DNA from: Desulfovibrio sp. X2
GTDB taxonomy: Bacteria > Desulfobacterota > Desulfovibrionia > Desulfovibrionales > Desulfovibrionaceae
Direction of reading: 5' to 3'
Assembly (NCBI RefSeq): GCF_000422205.1
Contig: NZ_ATHV01000015.1
Span: forward strand, 62,001-126,000
DNA length: 64,000 nt
Shown: positions 55,735 through 63,151 of the stretch, in pieces
Numbering within the stretch: position 1 is the first letter of the stretch
Layout: each line of letters begins with the position of its first letter
Translations under genes and position numbers: made by a program
Notes under the pieces: model-generated
Database searches by the model: none
The model's input: the letters and a program-made list of their open reading frames with translations, nothing else
What the model was told of the DNA's origin: nothing

Positions 55735-57231
55735 TCAGATGCCGTACTTGCGCATGCGGCGCCAGAGCGTGGTGCGGTTGATGTTCAGGCTCACGGCCGT
55801 GCGCTGGATGCTCCAGTCGTTCTCCATGAGGGCCTGCAGGATCACGTCGCGCTCGCGGTCCACGAGGGTGCGGGCGGACTCGTCGGGCGGGGCGGGCAGC
55901 CTCTTTTCCGGCTCGCGGCGCTTGAGGATGGGCTGGAACACGGACGCGGCCAGGGTCTTGCCCTCGGAGAGGATCACGGCCTGCTCGATGACGTGCTTGA
56001 GCTCGCGCACGTTGCCCGGGAAGGGGTGGCGCACGAGCAGCCGCTTGGCCGAGTCGTCCAGGTGGGTGGTCTTCTTGCCGTAGTGCTCAGCGGCCCAGGC
56101 CAGGAAGTGCTCGGCCAGGGGCACGATGTCCGCGGTGCGCTCGCGAAGCGACGGCATGTGCAGCTCGAGCACGCGCAGGCGGTAGAAGAGGTCGGCCCGG
56201 AAGAAGCCCTGGGCGATGCGCCGCGTGAGGTCCGCGTTCGTGGCGGAGAGCAGGCGCACGTTCACGCTCACCGGCCTGCTGGACCCCAGGGGGTAGAACT
56301 GGCGGTCCTCCAGGGCCTGCAGGAGCTTGGCCTGGAGCTCGAGGGGGATCTCGCCGATCTCGTCCAGGAAGAGCGTGCCGCCCTCGGCCAGCTCGAAGAA
56401 GCCGGGCTTGTCCTTGCGCGCGTCGGTGAAGGCCCCGGCCTTGTAGCCGAAGAGCTCGGACTCCAGGAGCCGGTCCGGCAGGGCGGCGCAGTTGACCTTG
56501 ATGAAGCGCCCGGCGCGGCGCGGGCTCATGGCGTGGATGCTGCGCGCCATGACGTCCTTGCCCGTGCCCGTCTCGCCGGTGAAGAGGATGGAGGCGTCCG
56601 TGGAGGCCACGGCCCGGGCCGTGGTGAAGAGCTCGATCATGCGCGGGTCGCGGCAGATGACGCCCCGCAGCACGTCGTCCGGCGCGTTCCTGGCCTCGTC
56701 CTCGGCCGGGCCGAAGCGGTCGGTGAAGCACTGCACCCCGCCCCGTATGCGCCGCCGCTCCCCGCGCAGGGGCGAGGCCGTGATCTCCAGCGGCACGCGG
56801 CGGTTGTCGCGCGTCAGGTAGTGCACCTGGCGCCGGGCCACGGTCTTGCCGCTCTGGATGGCCTGCTGCAGGTGGCAGTTGCGGTTGCAGTACTCGGTGT
56901 GGAAGATCTCCCAGCACTTGCGGCCCATGGCCTCGGCCGCGGAAAAGCCGGTGATGCGCTCGGCCTCGGGGTTGAAGGAGATGATGGTCCAGTCCGCGTC
57001 CACGGAGAAGACGCCCACGCCCAGGTTGTCCAGCACCCGGCCGCCGGAGAGGCCCGCGCGCAGGCTGCCGCCCGGACCGTCGCCCGCCGGGCCGGGAGGC
57101 GTTTCGTCAGGCGTGCCGGAGGCCCCGGAGCGGACCCCGGAGCGGGCCCCGGGGCGGCCCCCGGAGCGGGAGGAGGCGGAAGAGGCGGAAGGCGCGGAAG
57201 GCGCGGCAGGACTGGGCAAAGCATTGCGCAT
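55735..57231 (-). CDS. Sigma54-dependent activator with Cys-containing PAS domain
   Basis: 498 residues. A low-complexity Ala/Ser/Pro/Gly head (1-60); PAS domain (about 65-175) with C-X8-C-X3-C (Cys106, 115, 119: CWEIFHTEYCNRNC); AAA+ domain with Walker A GETGTGKD (219-226), the sigma54-contact loop GAFTDA (266-271) and Walker B GGTLFLDEIGE; Fis-type helix-turn-helix at the end (WSIQRTAVSLNINRTTLWRR). The Cys triad is shared with the neighbouring OrpR-like activator, so it is probably a redox or Fe-S sensor. Its gene ends beside the Sec-Hdr operon, which with tmc is its likely target. Start at 57231 chosen on ribosome-site spacing. Confidence 0.92.
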   Translation of the reverse strand: MRNALPSPAAPSAPSASSASSRSGGRPGARSGVRSGASGTPDETPPGPAGDGPGGSLRAGLSGGRVLDNLGVGVFSVDADWTIISFNPEAERITGFSAAEAMGRKCWEIFHTEYCNRNCHLQQAIQSGKTVARRQVHYLTRDNRRVPLEITASPLRGERRRIRGGVQCFTDRFGPAEDEARNAPDDVLRGVICRDPRMIELFTTARAVASTDASILFTGETGTGKDVMARSIHAMSPRRAGRFIKVNCAALPDRLLESELFGYKAGAFTDARKDKPGFFELAEGGTLFLDEIGEIPLELQAKLLQALEDRQFYPLGSSRPVSVNVRLLSATNADLTRRIAQGFFRADLFYRLRVLELHMPSLRERTADIVPLAEHFLAWAAEHYGKKTTHLDDSAKRLLVRHPFPGNVRELKHVIEQAVILSEGKTLAASVFQPILKRREPEKRLPAPPDESARTLVDRERDVILQALMENDWSIQRTAVSLNINRTTLWRRMRKYGI

Positions 57232-57574
57232 GGGCATCCTCTCTTGGCCGGGCGCCGCGCCTCGGCCATGCCCCCGGGCGGGGAGGCCCGCCCGGGGGAG
57301 GGACGGGAGGCGTTGGCGAAACGTCCTGTCAGGCCGCGGACCCGGCGTCGCGCCCGCTCGGCCCCACGGCGGCGGGGCCGGGCGGACGCGCGTGGCTGTT
57401 GTGTCGCCTCTTCCTTGAGCATGTGCCGTGCCATGCGCTGAAATCAAGCGATTACATGGTGTTGGCGCGAAACGGCCGGGCGGCCGCGTTGCAGGGTGCA
57501 TCCGGATGACGCATTTTGCGTCGTTTTTCGGCGAAGTCCCTTGACCGCGCCCGCCGCGGATACAATAGTGCCCC
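57232..57574. other. Divergent promoter region between two sigma54 activator genes
   Basis: No gene. It contains the inverted repeat at 57506-57524 and a possible sigma70-like TACAAT (57561-57566) shortly before the plus-strand activator. Confidence 0.5.
57506..57524. promoter_or_regulatory. Inverted repeat of the orp-type motif
   Basis: ATGACGCATTTTGCGTCGT, close match to 32100-32118. It is centred 60 bp upstream of the OrpR-like start codon, suggesting autoregulation. Confidence 0.6.
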
Positions 57575-58924
57575 ATGGCCGGACGAACGAAAAAGAATTC
57601 CGCCTTCCCCGCGAACGTCACCTGCGCCGCGATCATGGACAGCGTGGCCGACGGGGTCTTCACCGTGGACCTCAACTGGCGCATCACGGCCTTCAACCGC
57701 GCGGCCGGGGAGATAACGGGCATCGCGCCCGAGCAGGCCATCGGCCGCACCTGCCGCGAGGTCTTCCATTCGAGCATCTGCGACGGCTCGTGCGCCATGA
57801 AGGCGAGCCTGGAGCAGGACGCGCCGGTGAGCAACAAGTCCATCTTCATCATCCGCGAGGACGGCACGCGCGTGCCCATCTCCATCAGCGCCGCCCCGCT
57901 CAAGGACGAGTCCGGCCGGGTCATCGGCGGGGTGGAGACGTTCCGCGACCTCTCGGCCCTGCAGCTGATGCGCAAGGAGCTGGAAGGGCTCTACACGCTC
58001 GAGGACATCCGCACGCGCAGCGGCGCGCTCATCAGGATGCTCGACATCCTGCCCCAGATCGCGGAGAGCGAGGCCGCCACGCTCCTGCTCGGCGAGTCCG
58101 GCACGGGCAAGGAGCTCTTCGCCCGCGCCATCCACACCCTGAGCCCGCGCAAGAAGGGGCCGTTCGTGGCCGTGAACTGCGGCGCGCTGCCCGAGCAGCT
58201 GCTGGAGTCCGAGCTCTTCGGCTACAAGGCCGGGGCCTTCACGGACGCGCGCAAGGACAAGCCCGGCCGCTTCCGCCTCGCGGACGGCGGCACGCTCTTC
58301 CTGGACGAGATCGGCGACATGCCGCTGCCGCTCCAGGTGAAGCTTTTGCGCGCGCTGCAGGAGCGCGTCATCGAGCCGCTGGGCGCCGTGGCGCCGGAGC
58401 CGGTGAACGTGCGCGTGGTGGCGGCCACCAACCGCGACCTCGCGCGCCTCGTGGAGGAGGGCGGCTTCCGCCAGGACCTCTACTACCGCCTGAACGTGGT
58501 GCAGCTGAAGCTGCCGCGCCTGCGCGACCGGCCCGAGGACATCCCCCTGCTCACCGAGCACTTCGTGCACAAGCGGCGCTGCCTGACCGGCAAGCCCATC
58601 GAGGGCGTGTCCGAGGACGTCATGCAGCTGCTCATGCGCCACCCCTTCCCGGGCAACGTGCGCGAGCTCGAGAACATCGTGGAGTACGCCTTCATCCTCT
58701 GCCCGAGCGGCTTCATCCAGCTCGAGCACCTGCCCGAGTCCCTGCACCCGGCCCAGGCCGCGCCCAGGGCCAAGTCCGGCGCGCAGACCATGGAGGACAT
58801 GCGGCTTTCCGCCGTGCGCGAGGCCCTGGCCCGCAACAAGGGCCGCAAGATCGCGGCCTGCCGCGAGCTCGGCATCTCCCGCGACACCCTGCGCCGCATC
58901 CTGAAAAAGAACGACGCAAAATAA
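57575..58924 (+). CDS. orpR: OrpR-like sigma54-dependent activator with Cys PAS domain
   Basis: 449 residues. PAS domain (about 15-125) with C-X8-C-X3-C (Cys60, 69, 73: CREVFHSSICDGSC); AAA+ with Walker A GESGTGKE (173-180), GAFTDA (220-225), Walker B GGTLFLDEIGD; Fis-type helix-turn-helix (GRKIAACRELGISRDTLRRI). From memory, D. vulgaris OrpR (DVU2106) is a sigma54 activator that senses redox state through an Fe-S cluster and switches on the orp operons. Its position beside the orp cluster supports the name. The final codons overlap an activator-site-like repeat. Confidence 0.88.
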   Translation: MAGRTKKNSAFPANVTCAAIMDSVADGVFTVDLNWRITAFNRAAGEITGIAPEQAIGRTCREVFHSSICDGSCAMKASLEQDAPVSNKSIFIIREDGTRVPISISAAPLKDESGRVIGGVETFRDLSALQLMRKELEGLYTLEDIRTRSGALIRMLDILPQIAESEAATLLLGESGTGKELFARAIHTLSPRKKGPFVAVNCGALPEQLLESELFGYKAGAFTDARKDKPGRFRLADGGTLFLDEIGDMPLPLQVKLLRALQERVIEPLGAVAPEPVNVRVVAATNRDLARLVEEGGFRQDLYYRLNVVQLKLPRLRDRPEDIPLLTEHFVHKRRCLTGKPIEGVSEDVMQLLMRHPFPGNVRELENIVEYAFILCPSGFIQLEHLPESLHPAQAAPRAKSGAQTMEDMRLSAVREALARNKGRKIAACRELGISRDTLRRILKKNDAK

Positions 58925-58932
58925 GTCGTTTT
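58910..58932. promoter_or_regulatory. Activator site 1 upstream of orp cluster
   Basis: AACGAC-GCAAAATAA-GTCGTT, overlapping the end of orpR. Same arms and 9-nt spacing as the other copies. It is centred 30 bp from site 2. Confidence 0.55.
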
Positions 58933-58938
58933 CCTGAA

Positions 58939-58961
58939 AAACGCTGCATTCTGCCGCGTTT
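58939..58961. promoter_or_regulatory. Activator site 2 upstream of orp cluster
   Basis: AAACGC-T-GCATTCTGC-C-GCGTTT, symmetrical apart from one T/C pair. It is about 75 bp upstream of the -24 element, as expected for an enhancer-type site. Confidence 0.6.
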
Positions 58962-59000
58962 CTTCGTCTCCCCCTCACCACATCCGCTTCGCCAATAGCC

Positions 59001-59014
59001 TGTCTTTACAGACA
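59001..59014. promoter_or_regulatory. Small inverted repeat next to the orp promoter
   Basis: TGTCT-TTAC-AGACA, 9 bp upstream of the -24 element. It might be a further control site; support is symmetry only. Confidence 0.3.
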
Positions 59015-59022
59015 AATCTCCC

Positions 59023-59038
59023 TGGCATGCTCCCTGCT
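59023..59038 (+). promoter_or_regulatory. Sigma54 promoter of the orp cluster
   Basis: TGGCATGCTCCCTGCT, GG and GC at consensus spacing. It lies 67 bp before the first start codon. Confidence 0.75.
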
Positions 59039-59104
59039 TAAGGTGGCGTGACGGCGGCGCGCGAACGCCTTCAGCGCGGCGCCGCACAATGCCCGGAGAA
59101 CGCC

Positions 59105-59611
59105 ATGCGCCTGTGCCTCGCCTGCCACCAGGACCGGTTGGCCACCCTGCTCGACACCACGACGCACCTCGTCTTCGTGGACGTGGACTGCGGCCGGGTG
59201 ACCGAACTCGCGCAGTGCGGCATCCCCTACGCCGCGCCCCGTGTGCTGGCCGAGCGGCTGGACTCGCTGCAGACCGGAACGCTCCTGTGCGGGGGCATCA
59301 GCCGCCAGGACCGGCTCTCGCTCGAGGGCCGGGGGGTGCGCGTCATCCCCTGGCTGTGCGGCAGCCTGGACAGGGTCGCGGAGGCGCTGCTGTCCGGGGA
59401 CGTGGCCGGGCTGGCCATGCCGGGCTGCCCGTGCAGATGCCGGGGGCTGGGCCCCGGGGCCGGGGGCGGCCGAGGACACCGGGGAGGCCGAGGCTGCGGC
59501 GGCGCGCGCACGAAGGCGGGCGCCGGGTGCGAAGGGCCGGGACCGGAGAACGGGCCGAAACAGGCGCAAGCGGCGGACGCAAAGACGCCCGCCAAGGAGA
59601 AGACGCCATGA
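59105..59611 (+). CDS. NifX/NifB-like domain protein with Gly/Cys-rich tail
   Basis: 168 residues. The first 110 form the dinitrogenase-cofactor (MTH1175-like) fold: MRLCLACHQDRLATLLD, HLVFVDVDCGRVTEL, LCGGISRQDRL, VRVIPWLCGSLDRVAEALLS. Cys-rich CPCRCRG and a Gly/Arg-rich, then Ala/Lys-rich tail follow. GGAGA precedes the ATG at 59105. It is the first gene after the sigma54 promoter, so it is an orp-cluster member, possibly handling a metal-sulfur cofactor. Confidence 0.82.
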   Translation: MRLCLACHQDRLATLLDTTTHLVFVDVDCGRVTELAQCGIPYAAPRVLAERLDSLQTGTLLCGGISRQDRLSLEGRGVRVIPWLCGSLDRVAEALLSGDVAGLAMPGCPCRCRGLGPGAGGGRGHRGGRGCGGARTKAGAGCEGPGPENGPKQAQAADAKTPAKEKTP

Positions 59612-59946
59612 GAAACGCAATGAATAACGGAATGAGCGGACAGGGACAGGGGCAGGGCCAGGGACGCGGAACGGGCCGCGGCCGGGGCTGCGGACAGGGC
59701 ATGGGAAAGGGCCAGGGCCAGGGCCAGGGCAAGGGCATGGGCCGCGGCGGCTGCCGCGGCGTCAAGTCCGTGCAGCCCGCCGATGTGTCGGCCGACATGT
59801 CCCCCGACGCGTCCCCCGAGACGTCCCCCGACACGTCTGCCGCCGCGCCCGCCCCCGACCAGGACGAGCAGACCGGCGCGGGCGCGGCCGCCTTCCCCAG
59901 GCGGCTGCGCCGCCGCGACGGCTCGTGCCGCAGGCGCGGCGCCTGA
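59608..59946 (+). CDS. Gly/Gln-rich low-complexity protein of the orp cluster
   Basis: 112 residues. Residues 10-50 are alternating GQ, GR and GK dipeptides (GQGQGQGQGRGTGRGRGCG), then an Asp/Ser/Pro stretch of DMSPDASPETSP type and a basic tail (RRLRRRDGSCRRRGA). It overlaps the previous gene by 4 nt, so it is translated. Gly-rich DUF5320-like proteins often accompany NifX-like proteins; function is unknown. Confidence 0.7.
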   Translation: MRNAMNNGMSGQGQGQGQGRGTGRGRGCGQGMGKGQGQGQGKGMGRGGCRGVKSVQPADVSADMSPDASPETSPDTSAAAPAPDQDEQTGAGAAAFPRRLRRRDGSCRRRGA

Positions 59947-60046
59947 GCCGGGCGCGGCACGAGTCGGCAACCCCGAGACAGCCACGGGCGGGAGAGGCGC
60001 CAAGCGGCGCCCGGCACCCCCTCTCCCGCCGAAAAGGATGGAGTGT

Positions 60047-60400
60047 ATGGACATCATCGCAGTCACCGCCGAGGCCCCGGGCCTCGATTCCCCCGTCGAT
60101 CCGCGCTTCGGCCGGGCGGCGGGGTTCGTCGTCGTGGACCTTTCCACCATGAAGGACACCTGGGTCGACAACGGCTCGTCGCAGACCCTGGCGCAGGGCG
60201 CGGGCATCCAGGCCGCGGAGAACGTCTCGGCCGCGGGCGCGGGCGTGCTCCTCACCGGCTGGGTGGGGCCCAAGGCCTTCACCGCGCTTTCCGCTGCGGG
60301 CATCAAGGTGGGCCAGGACCTCTCCGGCATCACCGTGCGCGAGGCCGTGGAGCGCTTCAAGGCCGGGAACGTCTCCTTCGCCGACGGGCCCAACAAGTGA
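60047..60400 (+). CDS. Orange-protein-like (MTH1175 domain) protein
   Basis: 117 residues, MDIIAVTAEAPGLDSPVDPR followed by FGRAAGFVVVDLSTM and LLTGWVGPKAFTALSAAGIK, the family pattern of the orange protein (ORP). D. gigas ORP carries a Mo-Cu-sulfur cluster without a cysteine ligand, and no Cys occurs here either. The ATG at 60047 has AAGGA 8 nt upstream; an ATG at 60038 is possible. Next gene starts in its stop (GTGA). Confidence 0.85.
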   Translation: MDIIAVTAEAPGLDSPVDPRFGRAAGFVVVDLSTMKDTWVDNGSSQTLAQGAGIQAAENVSAAGAGVLLTGWVGPKAFTALSAAGIKVGQDLSGITVREAVERFKAGNVSFADGPNK

Positions 60401-61305
60401 TCGTCGCCATCGCCAGCGGCAAGGGCGGCACCGGCAAGACCACGGTCTGCGCCTCCCTCGCCTCGGTCTGGCCGGGACCCGTTGCGGCCGTGGACCTCGA
60501 CGTGGAGGAGCCGAACCTCGGCCTCTTCCTGCGCCCGCAGATCGCCTCCGAGGAGAGCGCCTTCCTCGAGGTGCCGCTGCCCCCGCTCGCAAACTGCACG
60601 CTCTGCGGGACCTGCGTGGAGCTCTGCCAGTTCAAGGCCGTGACGCGCATGGGCGGGCGCATCCTCGTCTTCCCGGAGATGTGCCACGGCTGCGGCGGCT
60701 GCCTGGCCTTGTGCCCCGAGCACTCCCTCTTGTCCGGCCGCCGCGAGCTCGGCACCGTGTCCGAGGGCGTCGTGCACGGCGGCACCTCGTCCGGCGGCTG
60801 GCCGATCCGCTTCCTCTCCGGCCGCCTGCGCGTGGGCGAGGCCATGAGCCCGCCGCTCATGCGCGAGGTGGTGCGCCGCCTCTCAGCCCTGCCGGCCGGG
60901 GAGGGGAGCCCCATGGACGCCCTTCTGGACGCGCCTCCGGGCGTGAGCTGCCCGGCGGTGAGCGCGGTCACGGCCGCGGACGCCGTCCTCCTCGTGGCCG
61001 AACCCACGCCCTTCGGCCTGCACGACTTCGCCCTGGCCGTGGAGGCCTTTCGGCCGCTCGGCAAGCCCATGGGCGTGGTCGTCAACCGCGCCGGGCTCGG
61101 CGACGAGTCCATCCAGGAATTCTGCCGCGCGAACGGCCTGCCCGTGCTGGCCGAGATCCCCTTCGAGCGCGCCATCGCCGAGGCCTACGCCCGCTCGCGC
61201 CTGATCGCGGGGCTCGACGCCCGGCTGCACGCGCTCTTCACCGATCTCGCCGCCCGCGTGGCCGGGCTGGCCGCGGGCAAGATCACGGAGGCCGCCCATG
61301 CCTGA
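60397..61305 (+). CDS. MinD/ParA-type ATPase with ferredoxin domain (first)
   Basis: 302 residues starting at GTG, MIVAIASGKGGTGKTTVCAS, the deviant Walker A. Two inserted [4Fe-4S] motifs (CTLCGTCVELCQF and CHGCGGCLALCPE) follow near 70-110, then the ATPase continues (VLLVAEPTPFGLHDF). Paired Fe-S ParA ATPases are a fixed part of the ORP complex, which was linked to cell-division positioning in D. vulgaris; in other anaerobes they may load metal cofactors. It overlaps the next gene by 8 nt. Confidence 0.9.
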   Translation: MIVAIASGKGGTGKTTVCASLASVWPGPVAAVDLDVEEPNLGLFLRPQIASEESAFLEVPLPPLANCTLCGTCVELCQFKAVTRMGGRILVFPEMCHGCGGCLALCPEHSLLSGRRELGTVSEGVVHGGTSSGGWPIRFLSGRLRVGEAMSPPLMREVVRRLSALPAGEGSPMDALLDAPPGVSCPAVSAVTAADAVLLVAEPTPFGLHDFALAVEAFRPLGKPMGVVVNRAGLGDESIQEFCRANGLPVLAEIPFERAIAEAYARSRLIAGLDARLHALFTDLAARVAGLAAGKITEAAHA

Positions 61306-62245
61306 CGCGAAGCCCGCAAAGAGGAAAGTGACCGAGATCGTGGTCATCAGCGGCAAGGGCGGCACGGGCAAGACCTCGCTCACCGCCTCCTTCGCCCACC
61401 TGGCCGAGGACAGGATCGTCTGCGACCTGGACGTGGACGCGCCGGACCTGCACATCCTGCTCGCGCCGAAGCATCTGCGAAGCGAGCCCTTCGTCTCCGG
61501 CCACGAGGCGGCGATAGACCCCGGCCGCTGCACGGACTGCGGGCAGTGCGCGGCGCTGTGCCGCTTCGGGGCCGTCCGGGAGGTGGACGGCGAGTACGTC
61601 GTGGACCCGGTGCGCTGCGAGGGCTGCAAGGTCTGCGTGGCCTGCTGCCCGGCCGGGGCCGTGGACTTTTTGGACAAGACCTGCGGCGAGCGGCACGTGA
61701 GCGCCACGCGTTTTTGCACCATGGTGCACGCGCGCCTCTTTCCGGGCGAGGAGAACTCCGGCCGCCTGGTGACGCTCCTGCGCCGCGAGGCCCGCGCGCT
61801 GGCGGAAGAGGAGGGCAGGAGCCTCATCCTCTGCGACGGCTCGCCCGGCATCGGCTGCCCGGTCATAAGCTCGCTCAGCGGCGCGGACCTGGCCGTGGCC
61901 GTCACCGAGCCCACGCCGTCGGGCGCGCACGACTTCGCCCGCGTGGCCGAGCTGTGCGCCCACTTCCGGGTCCCCCTGGCGCTCGTCGTCAACAAGCACG
62001 ACCTGAACCCGGAGCAGACCCGGGCCATCGAGGACGCGGCCCGCGCCATGGGCCACGTCGTGGCGGGCAGGATCCCGTTCCACCCGGACGTGACCGCGGC
62101 CATGCTCGCGCGCAAGGCGGTCACGGAGACGGATTCGCCGCTCGCCCCGCTGATCCGCGACATCTGGACGACCATTCTCGAAACCGCCGGACGCGCCGCG
62201 AAGACCGCGGCCGCGCCCGTTCTCACCACACTCAAAGGAGCCTGA
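61298..62245 (+). CDS. MinD/ParA-type ATPase with ferredoxin domain (second)
   Basis: 315 residues. Deviant Walker A ISGKGGTGKTSLTAS, Fe-S motifs CTDCGQCAALCRF and CEGCKVCVACCPAGA, and the ATPase end LAVAVTEPTPSGAHDFARV. It is a paralogue of the preceding gene, with which it should form a heterodimer. Confidence 0.92.
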   Translation: MPDAKPAKRKVTEIVVISGKGGTGKTSLTASFAHLAEDRIVCDLDVDAPDLHILLAPKHLRSEPFVSGHEAAIDPGRCTDCGQCAALCRFGAVREVDGEYVVDPVRCEGCKVCVACCPAGAVDFLDKTCGERHVSATRFCTMVHARLFPGEENSGRLVTLLRREARALAEEEGRSLILCDGSPGIGCPVISSLSGADLAVAVTEPTPSGAHDFARVAELCAHFRVPLALVVNKHDLNPEQTRAIEDAARAMGHVVAGRIPFHPDVTAAMLARKAVTETDSPLAPLIRDIWTTILETAGRAAKTAAAPVLTTLKGA

Positions 62246-62248
62246 ACC

Positions 62249-62629
62249 ATGGACAAGATGCTTATCGCCGTTCCCTCGGAGCTGCCGGGCGGGATGACCG
62301 CCGCCGTGGGCGCGCACTTCGGCCACTGCGACCTCTACACCCTGATCGAGGTGCAGGGCGGCGAGGTCACGCGCGTGGCCACCCTGCCCAACGTCCCGCA
62401 CCAGCAGGGCGGCTGCATGGCCCCGGTCAACCACCTGGCGAGCAGCGGCGTCACCGTGCTCATCGCGGGCGGCATGGGCATGCGCCCGCTCATGGGCTTC
62501 AACCAGGTGGGCATCGAGGTCTTCCACGGCGCGGGCGCGGAAAGCGTCTCGCACGCGGTGGAGGCCTTCCTGGCCGGACAGCTTCGGCGCTTCGCCCCGG
62601 AGTTCACCTGCGGCGGCGGACACGGCTAG
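62249..62629 (+). CDS. Second NifX/MTH1175-like protein
   Basis: 126 residues, MDKMLIAVPSELPGGMTAAV, then GAHFGHCDLYTLIEV, HQQGGCMAPVNHLASSGVTV and LIAGGMGMRPLMGF. It ends in CGGGHG. It belongs to the dinitrogenase-cofactor family and probably binds a metal-sulfur cofactor in the ORP complex. It is 3 nt after the ATPase gene. Confidence 0.87.
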   Translation: MDKMLIAVPSELPGGMTAAVGAHFGHCDLYTLIEVQGGEVTRVATLPNVPHQQGGCMAPVNHLASSGVTVLIAGGMGMRPLMGFNQVGIEVFHGAGAESVSHAVEAFLAGQLRRFAPEFTCGGGHG

Positions 62630-62639
62630 GGTGGGCGCC

Positions 62640-63032
62640 ATGCCGGGAGGGGGAACATCCGCCGTCGTCGCCAGCCCCCGGGCCGGTTCCAGGGCGCTCG
62701 CGCCCTTCATCGAGGCGCTGCGCGTCGAGGGCTGCGAGGTCTCCTGCGCGGTCACGGCCGCAGAGGCCCTGTCCCTCGTGCGCGACAGGCGCCCAAAGCT
62801 CCTGATCGCGGACGAGGGGCTGCCGGACCTGCCGGGCGGGGACCCGCTGGCCCTGGCCGCCCAGGTCCTGCGCGTGGACGCCTTCGTCAGCACCGCCGTG
62901 GTCGGCGGCCTCGCTCCGGAGGCGTTTCACGAGAAGAGCGAGGGGCTCGGACTGCTCGCCCAGCTCCCGCCCGAGCCCGGCCCCAAGGAGGCCTGCCGCC
63001 TCCTGGAGCGGCTCTGGCTGGTGCAGGGCTAG
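62640..63032 (+). CDS. Receiver-like small protein closing the orp cluster
   Basis: 130 residues. The fold looks like a CheY receiver: SAVVASPRAGSRALAPFIEA, KLLIADEGLPDLPGGDPL (a possible phospho-Asp in IAD) and a final TAVVGGLAPEAFHEKSEGL. The acidic pair at the N-terminus and the K of real receivers are unclear, so it may be a pseudo-receiver. GTG at 62631 is an alternative start. It ends the operon before a terminator. Confidence 0.6.
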   Translation: MPGGGTSAVVASPRAGSRALAPFIEALRVEGCEVSCAVTAAEALSLVRDRRPKLLIADEGLPDLPGGDPLALAAQVLRVDAFVSTAVVGGLAPEAFHEKSEGLGLLAQLPPEPGPKEACRLLERLWLVQG

Positions 63033-63040
63033 CGGATTTG

Positions 63041-63075
63041 GGGCACGGGCGTTCTCCGTCCGTGCCCTTTCCTTT
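63041..63075 (+). terminator. Terminator of the orp cluster
   Basis: GGGCACGG pairs with CCGTGCCC around an 11-nt loop, followed by TTTCCTTTCC, 9 bp after the last stop. Confidence 0.75.
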
Positions 63076-63151
63076 CCGCGAACCTTGCCCGCGGGCGCGA
63101 AAGGCTGCTAGCATCGGGCAGTGAAAAAACTCCGCCCAAGGAGGCCGAACC

